DNA of 64,000 nt from Microbacterium sp. SORGH_AS_0428 (GCF_031453615.1 NZ_JAVIZT010000001.1:3038001-3102000), one strand, 5' to 3'. Positions 25,362 to 38,413 are shown, numbered from the stretch's first letter. Program-made: numbers and translations. The notes: generated by a model from the letters alone, not told the origin.

Positions 25362-25426
25362 GAGAAATCCCGACGACAGGATCGATTCGCGAGAATCGTC
25401 CTGCGTTCGGGATTTCTCTTGTTTTA
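25362..25426 (+). terminator. rho-independent terminator of rplY
   Basis: GAGAAATCCCGA (25362-25373) pairs with TCGGGATTTCTC (25407-25418), followed by TTGTTTTA. The 33-nt apical region can fold further. It is one of the few terminators in the window with a clear T-run. Confidence 0.85.
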
Positions 25427-25471
25427 CGTCCGTCTCAACGCCGCATTCGCGTCGCCTCCGGAAGGATTGAC

Positions 25472-26057
25472 ATGGCCGACACCTGGCTGATCGTGGGACT
25501 CGGGAACCCGGGACCCCCGCTACGAGGCGACACGTCACAACGTGGGCCAGATGGTCATCGACGAGCTCGCCGGCCGCCGCAACGAGGGCTTCAAGGTGCA
25601 CAAGGCGGGTGCGCGCATCACCGAGGGCTGGCTGCGCCCCGGCGGGCCGAAGCTCGTGCTCGCGAAGCCCAACACGTTCATGAACGTCTCCGGGGGACCG
25701 GTCGCGAACCTCGCGAAGTTCTTCGACATCCCCGCCGACCGTGTCGTCGTCGTGCACGATGAGCTCGACATCCCTTTCGACACCCTCAAGCTCAAGACGG
25801 GCGGCGGTCACGGCGGCCACAACGGCGTCCGCGACGTCGCCAAGGCGCTCGGCACCCCCGATTTCCCCCGGGTGCGGGTCGGCATCGGCCGCCCTCCCGG
25901 TCGCCAGGACCCGGCCGACTGGGTGCTCGACGCCTTCGGTCAGGCCGAGCGCAAGACGCTCCCCATCCTCGTCTCGGATGCGGCGGATGCGGTCGAGCTC
26001 CTCGTCGACGAGGGCCTCGTCGCCGCCCAGCAGCGCTGGCACGCCCCCCGCGCCTGA
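25472..26057 (+). pseudogene. pth: peptidyl-tRNA hydrolase, single-base frameshift
   Basis: The full gene would encode 194 residues that recycle peptidyl-tRNA. It starts at ATG 25472 after GGAAGG with MADTWLIVGLGNPGP, then continues in another frame with the catalytic-His region RHNVGQMVID, KPNTFMNVSGG and the family segment GGGHGGHNGVRD. A run of five C at 25514-25518 should be four; removing one restores Gly-Pro-Arg-Tyr-Glu-Ala. The defect lies about 500 nt from a similar +1 error in rplY. Because pth is normally essential, a sequencing or assembly error is the likely cause. Confidence 0.87.
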
Positions 26058-26110
26058 CCCATCGCCCGGGGTCACCCGCACCCGCATCCCGGGGTCGCCC
26101 GCACCTGACC

Positions 26111-26182
26111 CGCGAGACTGCATCTTTCGCACGAGATCACGGGTAAACACAGTGATCTCGTGACGGAAACGCAGTCTCGGCG
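26111..26182. repeat. palindromic intergenic repeat, family A, copy 2
   Basis: CGCGAGACTGC-(AT)-bulge-GCACGAGATCAC, an 11-nt loop, then GTGATCTCGTG-bulge-CGCAGTCTCGGCG. It shares both stem blocks, bulge positions and loop length with copy 1 at 9805-9879. It begins 54 nt after the pth stop and may act in transcript ending between pth and mfd. Confidence 0.85.
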
Positions 26183-26402
26183 AACTCCGACGTGGCCCGG
26201 TCGTGTTGGAGGGACGCGTGTTGCGGCCTCCGGCCCGGATCGGCCGCGTTTCGGGTCCCTCGAACGGGACCCGCCGCACTCGCCGCGCCCACACCGGCGA
26301 CGCCCACACCGGCCACGCCCTCCCTGCCACACCGCCGCGCCACGCCACCACGCACCCGACCCCGCCGGGACCGCCGCCGAGGCGGGTGTCGGTGGGGCGC
26401 CG
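26183..26402 (+). other. non-coding gap upstream of mfd
   Basis: No gene is visible. The stretch is very GC-rich. It contains a 7-bp hairpin GGGTCCC/GGGACCC (26253-26272) and a 12-nt direct repeat CGCCCACACCGG at 26286 and 26301. Open frames across it lack ribosome-binding sites and look like composition artefacts. Confidence 0.5.
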
Positions 26403-26408
26403 TAGACT
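26403..26408 (+). promoter_or_regulatory. -10 box of mfd (leaderless)
   Basis: TAGACT is followed by six bases and the GTG at 26415. No Shine-Dalgarno is present, so a leaderless transcript is likely. Confidence 0.55.
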
Positions 26409-26414
26409 CTTGTG

Positions 26415-29400
26415 GTGACAGTTCCCGGGATCGTCCGCGCCCTCGCGCGCTCAGAAACGTTCCGAGACGCAGCCGGGGCGGCCTCCGTCGACGGGGACTT
26501 CTCCCTCGTCGACGGCCTCGACGCCCCGCTGCTCGCGGCCCTGCTCGAGCGGCGCCGCGAGGCCGGAAAGCCCGCCGTTCTGCTGGCCGTCGCCCCCACC
26601 GGCCGCCGCGCTGAGGCGCTGGGCCCCGCACTCGAAGCGCTGCTTCCCGGCGCGGAGGTGCGCCACTTCCCGGCGTGGGAGACGCTGCCGCACGAGCGCC
26701 TCAGCCCGAGTGCCGAGACCGTCGGCCGCCGCCTCGCCGTGCTGCAGCGCATCGCCGAGTGGGAGGGCACCGCGCCGCTGGTCGTCACCGCATCCGTCCG
26801 CGGCGCGATCCAGCCGATCGTCCCCGGACTCGGGGATGCGGGCACGATCCGCCTCAGCGTCGGCGGCCGCGGTCATGACCTCGCCGCGATCGTCGTGCGC
26901 CTCGTCGAGTTCGCCTACCACCGCGTCGACATGGTCTCGCGTCGCGGCGAGTTCGCGGTGCGCGGCGGCATTCTCGACGTCTTCCCGCCCGCGGCCGACC
27001 ACCCCTATCGCGTGGAGTTCTTCGGCGACGAGGTCGACCAGATCCGCGCGTTCTCCGTGGCCGACCAGCGCTCGCTGCCCGGCGACATCGACCGGATCGA
27101 CCTGCTGCCCAGCCGTGAGCTGCTGCTCACCGACGAGGTGCGCGACCGCGCGCTCGGCCTCGCCGACGCGTTCCCGTCGCTCGCCGGCATGCTCACGAAG
27201 ATGGCCGAGGGCATTCCCGTCGAGGGCATGGAATCGCTCATCCCCGCGCTCGTCGACGGCCTCGTGACGCTCGTCGACTACCTTCCGCGCGCCAGCGCCG
27301 TCGCCATCGTCGATCCGGTGCGCGCGGCGACCCGCGCGACGACCCTCGCCGAGACCAACCAGGAGTTCCTGGATGCGGCGTGGAGCGCCGCGGTCGCCGG
27401 TGCCGACACCCCGGTCGACCTCGGCTCGGGCGACTTCCTGTCGCTGCCCGAGCTGCACGAAGCCGCCCGTGCGCGCACCGACGTGTGGTGGGAGCTCTCC
27501 TCGTTCGACTCGGGAGCAGCGGATGCGGCCGCCGAGGGCCTCTCGGACGACGCGGGCGTCACGCGGATCGCCGCCGCATCCGTTCCGTCGTTCGCGGGCA
27601 GCGTCGAGGGCGCGATCGATCACGTCGCCCAGCTGCTCACCGAGCAGTGGGCGGTCGTCGTCACGGCCTCGGGCGCAGGTCTCGCCGACCGTGCGCGCGA
27701 CGTGCTCGCGGAGCGGGGGATCGCCGCCCGCCGCGTCGACGCGCTGAGCGAGCCGCCCGAGCCGGGGCTGGCCACGGTCGTCGTGAGCACGCTGGAGCGC
27801 GGCTTCCAGGTCGCGGATGCGCGGCTCGCCGTGCTGACCGAGTCGGAGTTCTACGGCCGCACGATCGGCAGCGACACCCGCGCCGTCAAGAAGCTCGCCT
27901 CGCGCCGGCGCAACGTCGTCGACCCGCTGCAGCTCAAGCCGGGCGACTTCGTGGTGCACTCCACCCACGGCATCGGCAAGTTCGTCGAGCTCGTGCAGCG
28001 CGAGGTCTCCAGCGGGGGCCGCAACGCCGTCAAGAGCAAGCGCGAGTACCTCGTGCTCGAGTACGCCGCCTCCAAGCGCGGCCACCCGGGCGACAAGCTG
28101 TACGTGCCCACCGACCAGCTCGATCTGCTCTCGCGCTACGTCGGCGGCGAGGCGCCCGCCCTGTCGAAGATGGGCGGCAGCGACTGGGCCGCCGCCAAGA
28201 GCAAGGCGCGCCGCGCTGTGCGCGACATCGCGGTCGAGCTCGTGAAGCTCTACTCGGCGCGGATGGCGGCGAAGGGCCATGCCTTCGGGCCCGACACGCC
28301 CTGGCAGCGCGAGCTGGAGGAGGCGTTCCCGTTCGCCGAGACCCCTGACCAGCTGCAGACGATCGACGAGATCAAGGCCGACATGGAGCGCCCGATCCCG
28401 ATGGACCGCCTGCTGTCGGGAGACGTGGGCTTCGGTAAGACCGAGGTCGCCGTGCGCGCCGCCTTCAAGGCGATCCAGGACGGCAAGCAGGTCGCCATGC
28501 TCGTGCCGACCACCCTGCTGGTCAAACAGCACCTCGAGACGTTCTCGGAGCGTTTCGCGGGCTTCCCGGTCAAGGTGCGCGCGCTCTCGCGGTTCCAGAC
28601 CGACAAGGAGGCGAAGGATGTGGTCGCCGGCCTCGCCGACGGCACGGTCGACATGGTCATCGGCACGCACCGCATCCTCACGGAGAAGGTCGTCTTCAAG
28701 GATCTCGGCCTGATGATCATCGACGAGGAGCAGCGTTTCGGCGTCGAGCACAAGGACGCCCTCAAGAAGCTCAAGACCAACGTCGACATCCTCGCGATGA
28801 GCGCCACCCCCATTCCCCGCACGCTGGAGATGGCGGTCACCGGCATCCGCGAGATGTCGACGCTCGCCACCCCGCCCGAGGACCGGCATCCGATCCTCTC
28901 CTACGTGGGACCGCGCAACGACAAGCAGATCGCGGCGGCGATCCGGCGCGAGCTGCTGCGCGAGGGACAGGTGTTTTTCGTGCACAACAGGGTCTCGTCG
29001 ATCCAGCGCGTCGCGGCGGATCTCGCCGAGCTGGTGCCGGAGGCGCGCGTCGCCGTCGCGCACGGACAGATGGGGGAGCACCAGCTGGAGCAGGTCGTCG
29101 ACGACTTCTGGGAGCGCCGGGCCGACGTGCTCGTGTCGACCACGATCGTCGAGACGGGGCTCGACATCTCCAACGCGAACACGATCATCATCGACCGTGC
29201 CGACAAGTACGGTCTCAGCCAGCTGCACCAGCTGCGCGGCCGCGTCGGCCGCGGGCGCGAGCGCGCCTACGCGTACTTCCTGTACGACGAGACCAAGCCG
29301 TTGAGTGAGACCGCGGCCGACCGGCTCGAGACGATCTCGGTCAACAACGACCTCGGCTCGGGCATGCAGGTCGCGCTCAAAGACCTCGAGCTGCGCGGTG

Positions 29401-29999
29401 CGGGCAACCTGCTCGGTGCCGAGCAGGCGGGCCACATCGCCGGCGTCGGCTTCGACCTGTACCTGCGCATGATCGGCGAGGCCGTGGCCACGTTCCGCGG
29501 CGAGGAGACCGAGGGGCAGACCGAGCTGCGGCTCGAGCTGCCCGTGCAGGCCCGCATCCCCGAGGACTACATCGACAGCGAGCGTCTGCGCCTGGAGGCC
29601 TACCAGAAGCTGTCCGCGGCGGCATCCGCGACAGCGAAGGACGACGCGATCGACCTCGTGATCGAGGAGCTCACCGACCGGTACGGGCAGCCGCCGGCCG
29701 AGGTCGAGGGCCTTGTGGCCGTCGCCCGGCTCCGCCGTCGTGCGGCGCGTTCGTCGCTCGCCGACGTCGTCGCGATGGGCCCGAACCTGCGCGTCGCGCC
29801 CGCGCACCTGCCCGATTCGCTGCGCGTGCGGATGCAGCGGCTGTACCCGAAGGCCAAGCTCGTCGCCTCGGGCGAGGCTCTCGTCGTGCCGCTGCCCACC
29901 GCCGGTGGCGAGCCGCTGGGGGATGCGGAGCTCATCGCCTGGACGAGCCAGCTCCTCGACGCGCTGTTCCCCGTTCCCGAGCCGGCGCCCGCAGCCTGA
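26415..29999 (+). CDS. mfd: transcription-repair coupling factor
   Basis: A 1194-residue ATP-dependent DNA translocase that removes stalled RNA polymerase and recruits UvrA. In order: the N-terminal UvrB-like region (to about 350), the RNA-polymerase-interaction domain around DFVVHSTHGIGKFVEL (near 515), the helicase core with Walker A GDVGFGKTE near 670 and DEEQ box IIDEEQRFG near 770, the TRG motif, and the C-terminal UvrA-binding inhibitory domain. GTG 26412 and 26415 are both possible starts; 26415 fits the upstream TAGACT spacing. Full length for the family. Confidence 0.95.
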   Translation: MTVPGIVRALARSETFRDAAGAASVDGDFSLVDGLDAPLLAALLERRREAGKPAVLLAVAPTGRRAEALGPALEALLPGAEVRHFPAWETLPHERLSPSAETVGRRLAVLQRIAEWEGTAPLVVTASVRGAIQPIVPGLGDAGTIRLSVGGRGHDLAAIVVRLVEFAYHRVDMVSRRGEFAVRGGILDVFPPAADHPYRVEFFGDEVDQIRAFSVADQRSLPGDIDRIDLLPSRELLLTDEVRDRALGLADAFPSLAGMLTKMAEGIPVEGMESLIPALVDGLVTLVDYLPRASAVAIVDPVRAATRATTLAETNQEFLDAAWSAAVAGADTPVDLGSGDFLSLPELHEAARARTDVWWELSSFDSGAADAAAEGLSDDAGVTRIAAASVPSFAGSVEGAIDHVAQLLTEQWAVVVTASGAGLADRARDVLAERGIAARRVDALSEPPEPGLATVVVSTLERGFQVADARLAVLTESEFYGRTIGSDTRAVKKLASRRRNVVDPLQLKPGDFVVHSTHGIGKFVELVQREVSSGGRNAVKSKREYLVLEYAASKRGHPGDKLYVPTDQLDLLSRYVGGEAPALSKMGGSDWAAAKSKARRAVRDIAVELVKLYSARMAAKGHAFGPDTPWQRELEEAFPFAETPDQLQTIDEIKADMERPIPMDRLLSGDVGFGKTEVAVRAAFKAIQDGKQVAMLVPTTLLVKQHLETFSERFAGFPVKVRALSRFQTDKEAKDVVAGLADGTVDMVIGTHRILTEKVVFKDLGLMIIDEEQRFGVEHKDALKKLKTNVDILAMSATPIPRTLEMAVTGIREMSTLATPPEDRHPILSYVGPRNDKQIAAAIRRELLREGQVFFVHNRVSSIQRVAADLAELVPEARVAVAHGQMGEHQLEQVVDDFWERRADVLVSTTIVETGLDISNANTIIIDRADKYGLSQLHQLRGRVGRGRERAYAYFLYDETKPLSETAADRLETISVNNDLGSGMQVALKDLELRGAGNLLGAEQAGHIAGVGFDLYLRMIGEAVATFRGEETEGQTELRLELPVQARIPEDYIDSERLRLEAYQKLSAAASATAKDDAIDLVIEELTDRYGQPPAEVEGLVAVARLRRRAARSSLADVVAMGPNLRVAPAHLPDSLRVRMQRLYPKAKLVASGEALVVPLPTAGGEPLGDAELIAWTSQLLDALFPVPEPAPAA

Positions 30000-30007
30000 G
30001 GTACCTG

Positions 30008-30376
30008 ATGGACAACGACCTGTTCGTGCGCATCCTGCTCGCCGTCGTGATGGTGGGCGCAGGCTGCCTCATGGTCTGGATGGCGCGCGCCGCCGCATCC
30101 GGGCGCCTGAAGCGCAACGCCATCGCAGGCATCCGCACCTCGGTCACCATGGCGAGCGACGAGGCGTGGCTGGCCGCCCACATCCGCGCGAAGCAGGCGA
30201 CGATCTGGGGCGGTGTCGCCGGCATCGTCAGTGGCCTGGGCGCGCTGCTGCCGGTGCCGTCCGCCGGGCTCGCGGCGATCGTGCTGGCCGGATGCGCCGC
30301 GATGCTGGGCTTCGTGCTCTACGGCGCGGCCGTCGGCACACGCGCGGCGGCGGCCGCCCAGACGCCCGAGGCCTGA
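30008..30376 (+). CDS. SdpI-family small membrane protein
   Basis: A 122-residue protein with TM segments at about 8-28, 66-86 and 90-110. Between them is RNAIAGIRTSVTMASDEAWLAAH, the hallmark loop of SdpI/YfhL-like proteins. SdpI itself is an immunity and signalling protein in Bacillus; actinobacterial relatives are uncharacterised. It starts 9 nt after mfd and is likely read from the same transcript. Convergent with gdhA. Confidence 0.72.
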   Translation: MDNDLFVRILLAVVMVGAGCLMVWMARAAASGRLKRNAIAGIRTSVTMASDEAWLAAHIRAKQATIWGGVAGIVSGLGALLPVPSAGLAAIVLAGCAAMLGFVLYGAAVGTRAAAAAQTPEA

Positions 30377-30389
30377 GGCCCAGCCCGGG

Positions 30390-31814
<1,425 letters not shown>

Positions 31815-31853
31815 CTAGCGGCGCCGGGCCTGTCGCCTGGACGCACGCTGCCC

Positions 31854-31859
31854 TAGGGT
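31854..31859 (+). promoter_or_regulatory. -10 box of hexapeptide-repeat gene (leaderless)
   Basis: TAGGGT is followed by exactly six bases and the ATG at 31866. Confidence 0.55.
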
Positions 31860-31865
31860 GACGGC

Positions 31866-32465
31866 ATGCGCTACGAGCACCTCGGCGCCGCGCCGTCGGT
31901 CCACCCGTCGGCCAGCGTCGCACCCACGGCCGTGCTGAGCGGCGACGTCACGGTCGGGGCGGGATGCCGCATCCTGCACGGCGCGATCCTCACCTCGGAG
32001 GGCGGTCCGCTGACGCTCGGCGAGCACGTCATCGTCATGGAGAACGCCCTCGTGCGCGCGACGGCCGCCAACCCCGTGCACATCGGTGATCACACGCTGA
32101 TCGGTCCGACGGCGAGCATCGCCGGCGCGACGATCGCGGAGGAGGTCTTCATCGCGACGGGGGCGCGCGTGTTCAACGGGGCACGCATCGACCGTCGCAG
32201 CGAGGTGCGCATCGGCGCGACGGTGCACCTGCGCACCCACCTCGGTGAGGGCTCGGTCGTACCGATCGGTTGGGTCGCCGTGGGGGATCCCGCGATCGTC
32301 GTGTCGCCCGACAAGCACGACGAGATCTGGGCGCGGCAGCAGGAGCTCGATTTTCCGGGCTACGTGTTCGGCCTCGACCGCGACACCCCCGACCTCATGG
32401 TGCAGCTCACAGAGCGCTACGGGCGCAGCCTCGCGCGCCACGACGACGACCGCCTCCTCGACTGA
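31866..32465 (+). CDS. hexapeptide-repeat (LbH) protein, gamma-carbonic-anhydrase-like
   Basis: A 199-residue left-handed beta-helix protein: repeated hexapeptides (VAPTAVLSGDVTVGAGC, HIGDHTLIGPTASIAGATI) fill residues 10-140, then a helical tail. It groups by look with gamma-carbonic anhydrases and PaaY-type proteins, but the His-x4-His zinc pair expected after HIGD is replaced (GPTASIAG), so hydratase activity is doubtful. It could be an acyltransferase or a binding protein. It has its own leaderless-type promoter and a terminator shared with ppc. Confidence 0.75.
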   Translation: MRYEHLGAAPSVHPSASVAPTAVLSGDVTVGAGCRILHGAILTSEGGPLTLGEHVIVMENALVRATAANPVHIGDHTLIGPTASIAGATIAEEVFIATGARVFNGARIDRRSEVRIGATVHLRTHLGEGSVVPIGWVAVGDPAIVVSPDKHDEIWARQQELDFPGYVFGLDRDTPDLMVQLTERYGRSLARHDDDRLLD

Positions 32466-32468
32466 GGC

Positions 32469-32534
32469 GGCTCGGCCGCATCCGCCCGCCGCGACCCCTG
32501 CGCAGAGGTGGCGCCGCGCGGTGCCGGATGCGGC

Positions 32535-32540
<6 letters not shown>
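32469..32540. terminator. possible bidirectional terminator between hexapeptide gene and ppc
   Basis: GGCTCGGCCGCATCCG (32469-32484) pairs with CGGATGCGGCTCAGCC (32525-32540), matching at 14 of 16 positions across a 40-nt loop that can fold on its own. It overlaps the last ppc codons. Confidence 0.45.
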
Positions 32541-35204
<2,664 letters not shown>

Positions 35205-35258
35205 GGGAACAACGGTACTGGGAGCCGGAGACCACTCATGACACGCGCGGCGCCTCGT

Positions 35259-35264
35259 TACGAT
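35259..35264 (+). promoter_or_regulatory. putative -10 box of nhaA-mazG
   Basis: TACGAT lies 75 nt before the nhaA ATG, giving a predicted leader of about 68 nt. Confidence 0.35.
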
Positions 35265-35338
35265 GGACGTCGGAGTGGCGGGAAGTCTGGTCGCCTCGTC
35301 GCCGCGCGACGGTCTCGTTTCGTCATTCCCGGAGTCCC

Positions 35339-36481
35339 ATGCATCTGCTTCGTTCCGAGCGTTTTCCCGCTGTCGTCCTGCTGATCGCGGCGGCGCTCGG
35401 GCTGTTCCTGGCCAACTCGCCGCTCGCACCCGGAGTGGTCGCGGTCAAGGAGGCCCACGTCGGCATCCCGGGCCTGCTCGATCTGTCGGTCTCGCACTGG
35501 ATCCAGGACGGCCTGCTCGCCGTGTTCTTCTTCGTCGCGGCCATCGAGCTCTGGCACGAGCTCACCGAGGGTCAGCTGAGCTCGCTGCGCAAGGCCGTGC
35601 AGCCGGCGATCGCCGCCGCGGGCGGCGTGATCACCCCGATCATCGTGTTCGCCCTCATCGCGATGGGCACCTCGTCGGCGTCGGGGTGGCCGATCCCGAC
35701 AGCGACCGACATCGCGTTCGCCCTCGGGGTACTCGCGGTCTTCGGCCGGGGCCTCCCGCCGGGCGTGCGGGCGTTCCTGCTGGCGCTCGCGATCCTCGAC
35801 GACATCGTGGGCATCGTGTTCATCGCCGTGCTCTTCACCGACGGCGTCGACCTCTTCCTCCTGCTCGCCGCTCTCGTCGGCGTCATCCTGTTCTCGCTGC
35901 TGAGCCGTCGGCTCACCGATCGCAACCGGGTGCCCCTGGGCATCGTGCTGGTGCTGCTGGGCATCCTCGTGTGGGTGCTCGTCTACCTCTCCGGCGTGCA
36001 CGCCACGATCGCGGGCGTCGCGCTCGGGCTCGCGATGGCGTCCAAGCCCGCCGCCCGCGTGCGGGCGGGGCTCGAGCCGTGGGTGAACGGCCTGGTGCTG
36101 CCGCTGTTCGCGCTGTCGGCCGCATCCGTCGCCATCCCCGCGGTCGGGCTGGACGAGCTGCAGCCGGTGTTCTGGGGCGTGCTCATCGCGCTTCCGGTCG
36201 GCAAGCTCCTGGGCATCACCGTGTTCGGCTGGCTCTCGCAGCGTCTGGAAGACCCGCAGGAACGCCTGCGGTTCGCCGATCTCCTCGCCGCGGGCGCGCT
36301 CGGCGGCATCGGGTTCACCGTGTCGCTGCTGCTGTCCGAGCTCGCGTTCGCCGACGACGCGATGCTGCGCGACGAGGCGACCCTCGGTGTGCTCGGCGGG
36401 TCGTTGGTCTCCCTCGTGGTCGCCGCAGTGCTCGTAGCATGGCGGGCACGGCACTACCGACGCGAGGAGCGCAGGGTATGA
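35339..36481 (+). CDS. nhaA: Na+/H+ antiporter NhaA
   Basis: A 380-residue protein with about 12 membrane segments. The ion-binding regions TATDIAFALGVLAVFG and LAILDDIVGIVFIAVL carry the paired Asp residues needed for exchange. It should export sodium in return for protons and help with salt and alkaline stress. It overlaps mazG by an ATGA junction at 36478-36481. Confidence 0.9.
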   Translation: MHLLRSERFPAVVLLIAAALGLFLANSPLAPGVVAVKEAHVGIPGLLDLSVSHWIQDGLLAVFFFVAAIELWHELTEGQLSSLRKAVQPAIAAAGGVITPIIVFALIAMGTSSASGWPIPTATDIAFALGVLAVFGRGLPPGVRAFLLALAILDDIVGIVFIAVLFTDGVDLFLLLAALVGVILFSLLSRRLTDRNRVPLGIVLVLLGILVWVLVYLSGVHATIAGVALGLAMASKPAARVRAGLEPWVNGLVLPLFALSAASVAIPAVGLDELQPVFWGVLIALPVGKLLGITVFGWLSQRLEDPQERLRFADLLAAGALGGIGFTVSLLLSELAFADDAMLRDEATLGVLGGSLVSLVVAAVLVAWRARHYRREERRV

Positions 36482-37125
36482 ACGACGCGGATGCGGCCTC
36501 CGACGGTCTCCGGCGCGCGGCCGAGGTGATGCACGAGGTGCGCGAGAGATGCGTCTGGTCGCAGCAGATCGATCACGCCGCCCTCGTGCCCTACCTCGTG
36601 GAGGAGAGCGCAGAGGTGATCGACGCGGTCGAGAGCGGCGACCGCGCGGAACTGCGCGAGGAGCTGGGTGATCTGCTGTGGCAGGTGCTGTTCCACGCCG
36701 AGATCGCCTCGCGTGACGAGGACGACCCGTTCGACATCGACGACGTGGCCGGCGATCTCGCCGACAAGATGGTGCGCCGGCATCCGCACGTGTTCGCGGG
36801 TGAGACGGCCACGACGCCCGAAGAGGTGCTCGTGCACTGGAACGCGGCGAAGGCGGCGGAGAAGCGCGAGCGGCGCAGTGTGCTCGACGGGATCCCCGCC
36901 GCGATGCCGGCGCTCGCCCGCGCGCAGAAGGTCGTCGGTCGTGCTCCCGGCGCCGCCATCCCGGCGCGTCCGCTCGAGATCACCTCGGAGCAGCAGCTGG
37001 GCGACGCCCTGCTCGCCCTCGTGGCGCGGGCGAAGGCCGAGGGCTGGGATGCGGAGCGGGCGCTTCGTGCCCGCACGCGCGAGCTGGAGGAGGGTGTGCG
37101 TCGGGCCGAGGCCGGTTTGGGATGA
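36478..37125 (+). CDS. mazG: nucleoside triphosphate pyrophosphohydrolase MazG
   Basis: A 215-residue single-domain MazG. The metal-binding helices carry LVEESAEVIDAV and LREELGDLLWQVLFH, the EExxE and ExxD pattern of the family. It hydrolyses abnormal NTPs to NMPs. The ATG at 36478 overlaps nhaA; a longer upstream frame overlaps nhaA entirely and has no homology. hisS starts 7 nt after its stop. Confidence 0.88.
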   Translation: MNDADAASDGLRRAAEVMHEVRERCVWSQQIDHAALVPYLVEESAEVIDAVESGDRAELREELGDLLWQVLFHAEIASRDEDDPFDIDDVAGDLADKMVRRHPHVFAGETATTPEEVLVHWNAAKAAEKRERRSVLDGIPAAMPALARAQKVVGRAPGAAIPARPLEITSEQQLGDALLALVARAKAEGWDAERALRARTRELEEGVRRAEAGLG

Positions 37126-37132
37126 TGGTCTG

Positions 37133-38413
37133 GTGCCAGCAGTGAACCCCCCGCGCGGCATGCGCGACTTCCTCCCCGCCGACAAGGCCCGCCGCGAGCG
37201 CGTGCTCGCCGTCATCCGCGACCGCTATCGCGCGCACGGCTTCGACGAGATCGAGACGCCGGTCATGGAGGACTACGACCGGCTGCACGCCGGCATGGGC
37301 GGTGACAACGAGAAGCTCGCCTTCAACGTGCTCAAGCGCGCGCTCTCGCCCGAGGCGATCGCGGCGGCGGCCGACGACCCCGCAGCCCTCAGCGACCTGG
37401 GACTGCGGTTCGATCTCACCGTGCCGCTGGCGCGGTTCTACGCCTCGCACCGGGCAGAGCTTCCCGGCGTCTTCCGCTCCGTGCAGATCGCGCCCGTCTG
37501 GCGCGCGGAGCGCCCGCAGAAGGGGCGCTACCGCCAGTTCGTGCAGTGCGACATCGACATCATCGGCGACGCCGGAGCCCGCGCCGAGGCGGAGCTCATC
37601 GTCGCGACCCTCGACACGCTCGACGCGCTCGGCCTCGTCGGCGCGAGCGTGCGCATCAACGACCGTCGCGCGCTCGACGGGATGCTGGAGGTCTTCGGCT
37701 TCGAGCCGTCGGAGCGCGCGGGCGTGCTCATCACGATCGACAAGCTCGACAAGATCGGACCCGCGGGCGTCGAGGCCGAGCTGCGCGAGCGCGGGGCGAC
37801 CGCATCCGCCGTCGACGCGTTCGCGGCTTTCCTCGCCCGTCCTACGGCGGAGGACACCGCGTTCGGCGAGGCGCACATCCGCGCGCAGCTGCCCGACGGC
37901 ATCGCCGACGAGATCGTCGCTCACCTCGTGGGCATCGGCGAGGCGGTCAGCGCCGCGGTCGGCCTCGACGAGGTTCCGCTCGTGTTCGACCCGTTCCTCG
38001 TGCGCGGAATGGGCTACTACACGGGCACGATCTTCGAGCTCGCGCACCCCTCCGTGCCCTACTCGTTGGGCGGCGGCGGACGCTACGACGGCATGATCGG
38101 CCGCTTCCTCGGCCAGGACGTGCCCGCGGTCGGCTTCTCGATCGGCTTCGAGCGCATCGTCGACCTCGTCTCGGCGGGGGAGGATGCGGGACTCGACGCC
38201 GTCGTGCTCGTGCACGACCGCGACGTGCCGGTCGCCGAGCTCGTGGCGGTGAAGTCCGCGCTCGTGACGGCGGGTTCCCGCGTGCGGCTCGAGCAGCGCA
38301 CGAAGAACCTGAAGGCGCTGCTGGAACGCGCGGCCGCCGACGGCTACACCGCGTTCGCGACGGTCGCCGCGGGCGACGATCCGTCCCAGCTCGAGCTCAA
38401 GCCGCTCGCGTAG
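37133..38413 (+). CDS. hisS: histidyl-tRNA synthetase
   Basis: A 426-residue class II aminoacyl-tRNA synthetase. Motif 2 region reads IAPVWRAERPQKGRYRQF; RFDLTVPLARF and GGGGRYDGM flank the ATP and histidine site. The GTG at 37133 begins the conserved PPRGMRDFLP segment; no good ribosome-binding site is seen, and a GATGAT box lies exactly six bases upstream, so this gene may also be leaderless. The 3' end overlaps the convergent APC permease by 17 nt. Confidence 0.94.
   Translation: MPAVNPPRGMRDFLPADKARRERVLAVIRDRYRAHGFDEIETPVMEDYDRLHAGMGGDNEKLAFNVLKRALSPEAIAAAADDPAALSDLGLRFDLTVPLARFYASHRAELPGVFRSVQIAPVWRAERPQKGRYRQFVQCDIDIIGDAGARAEAELIVATLDTLDALGLVGASVRINDRRALDGMLEVFGFEPSERAGVLITIDKLDKIGPAGVEAELRERGATASAVDAFAAFLARPTAEDTAFGEAHIRAQLPDGIADEIVAHLVGIGEAVSAAVGLDEVPLVFDPFLVRGMGYYTGTIFELAHPSVPYSLGGGGRYDGMIGRFLGQDVPAVGFSIGFERIVDLVSAGEDAGLDAVVLVHDRDVPVAELVAVKSALVTAGSRVRLEQRTKNLKALLERAAADGYTAFATVAAGDDPSQLELKPLA

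Noticed and set aside
26286-26312. CRISPR-like short direct repeat
   Set aside because: Only two 12-nt copies at 15-nt period in GC-rich filler; no spacers and no cas genes. No CRISPR array was found in the window.
26451-29807. 1118-codon open frame on the strand opposite mfd
   Set aside because: It lies fully antisense to a certain gene; composition is Arg/Asp/His/Leu-biased as expected from the complement of high-GC codons, and no domain is seen.
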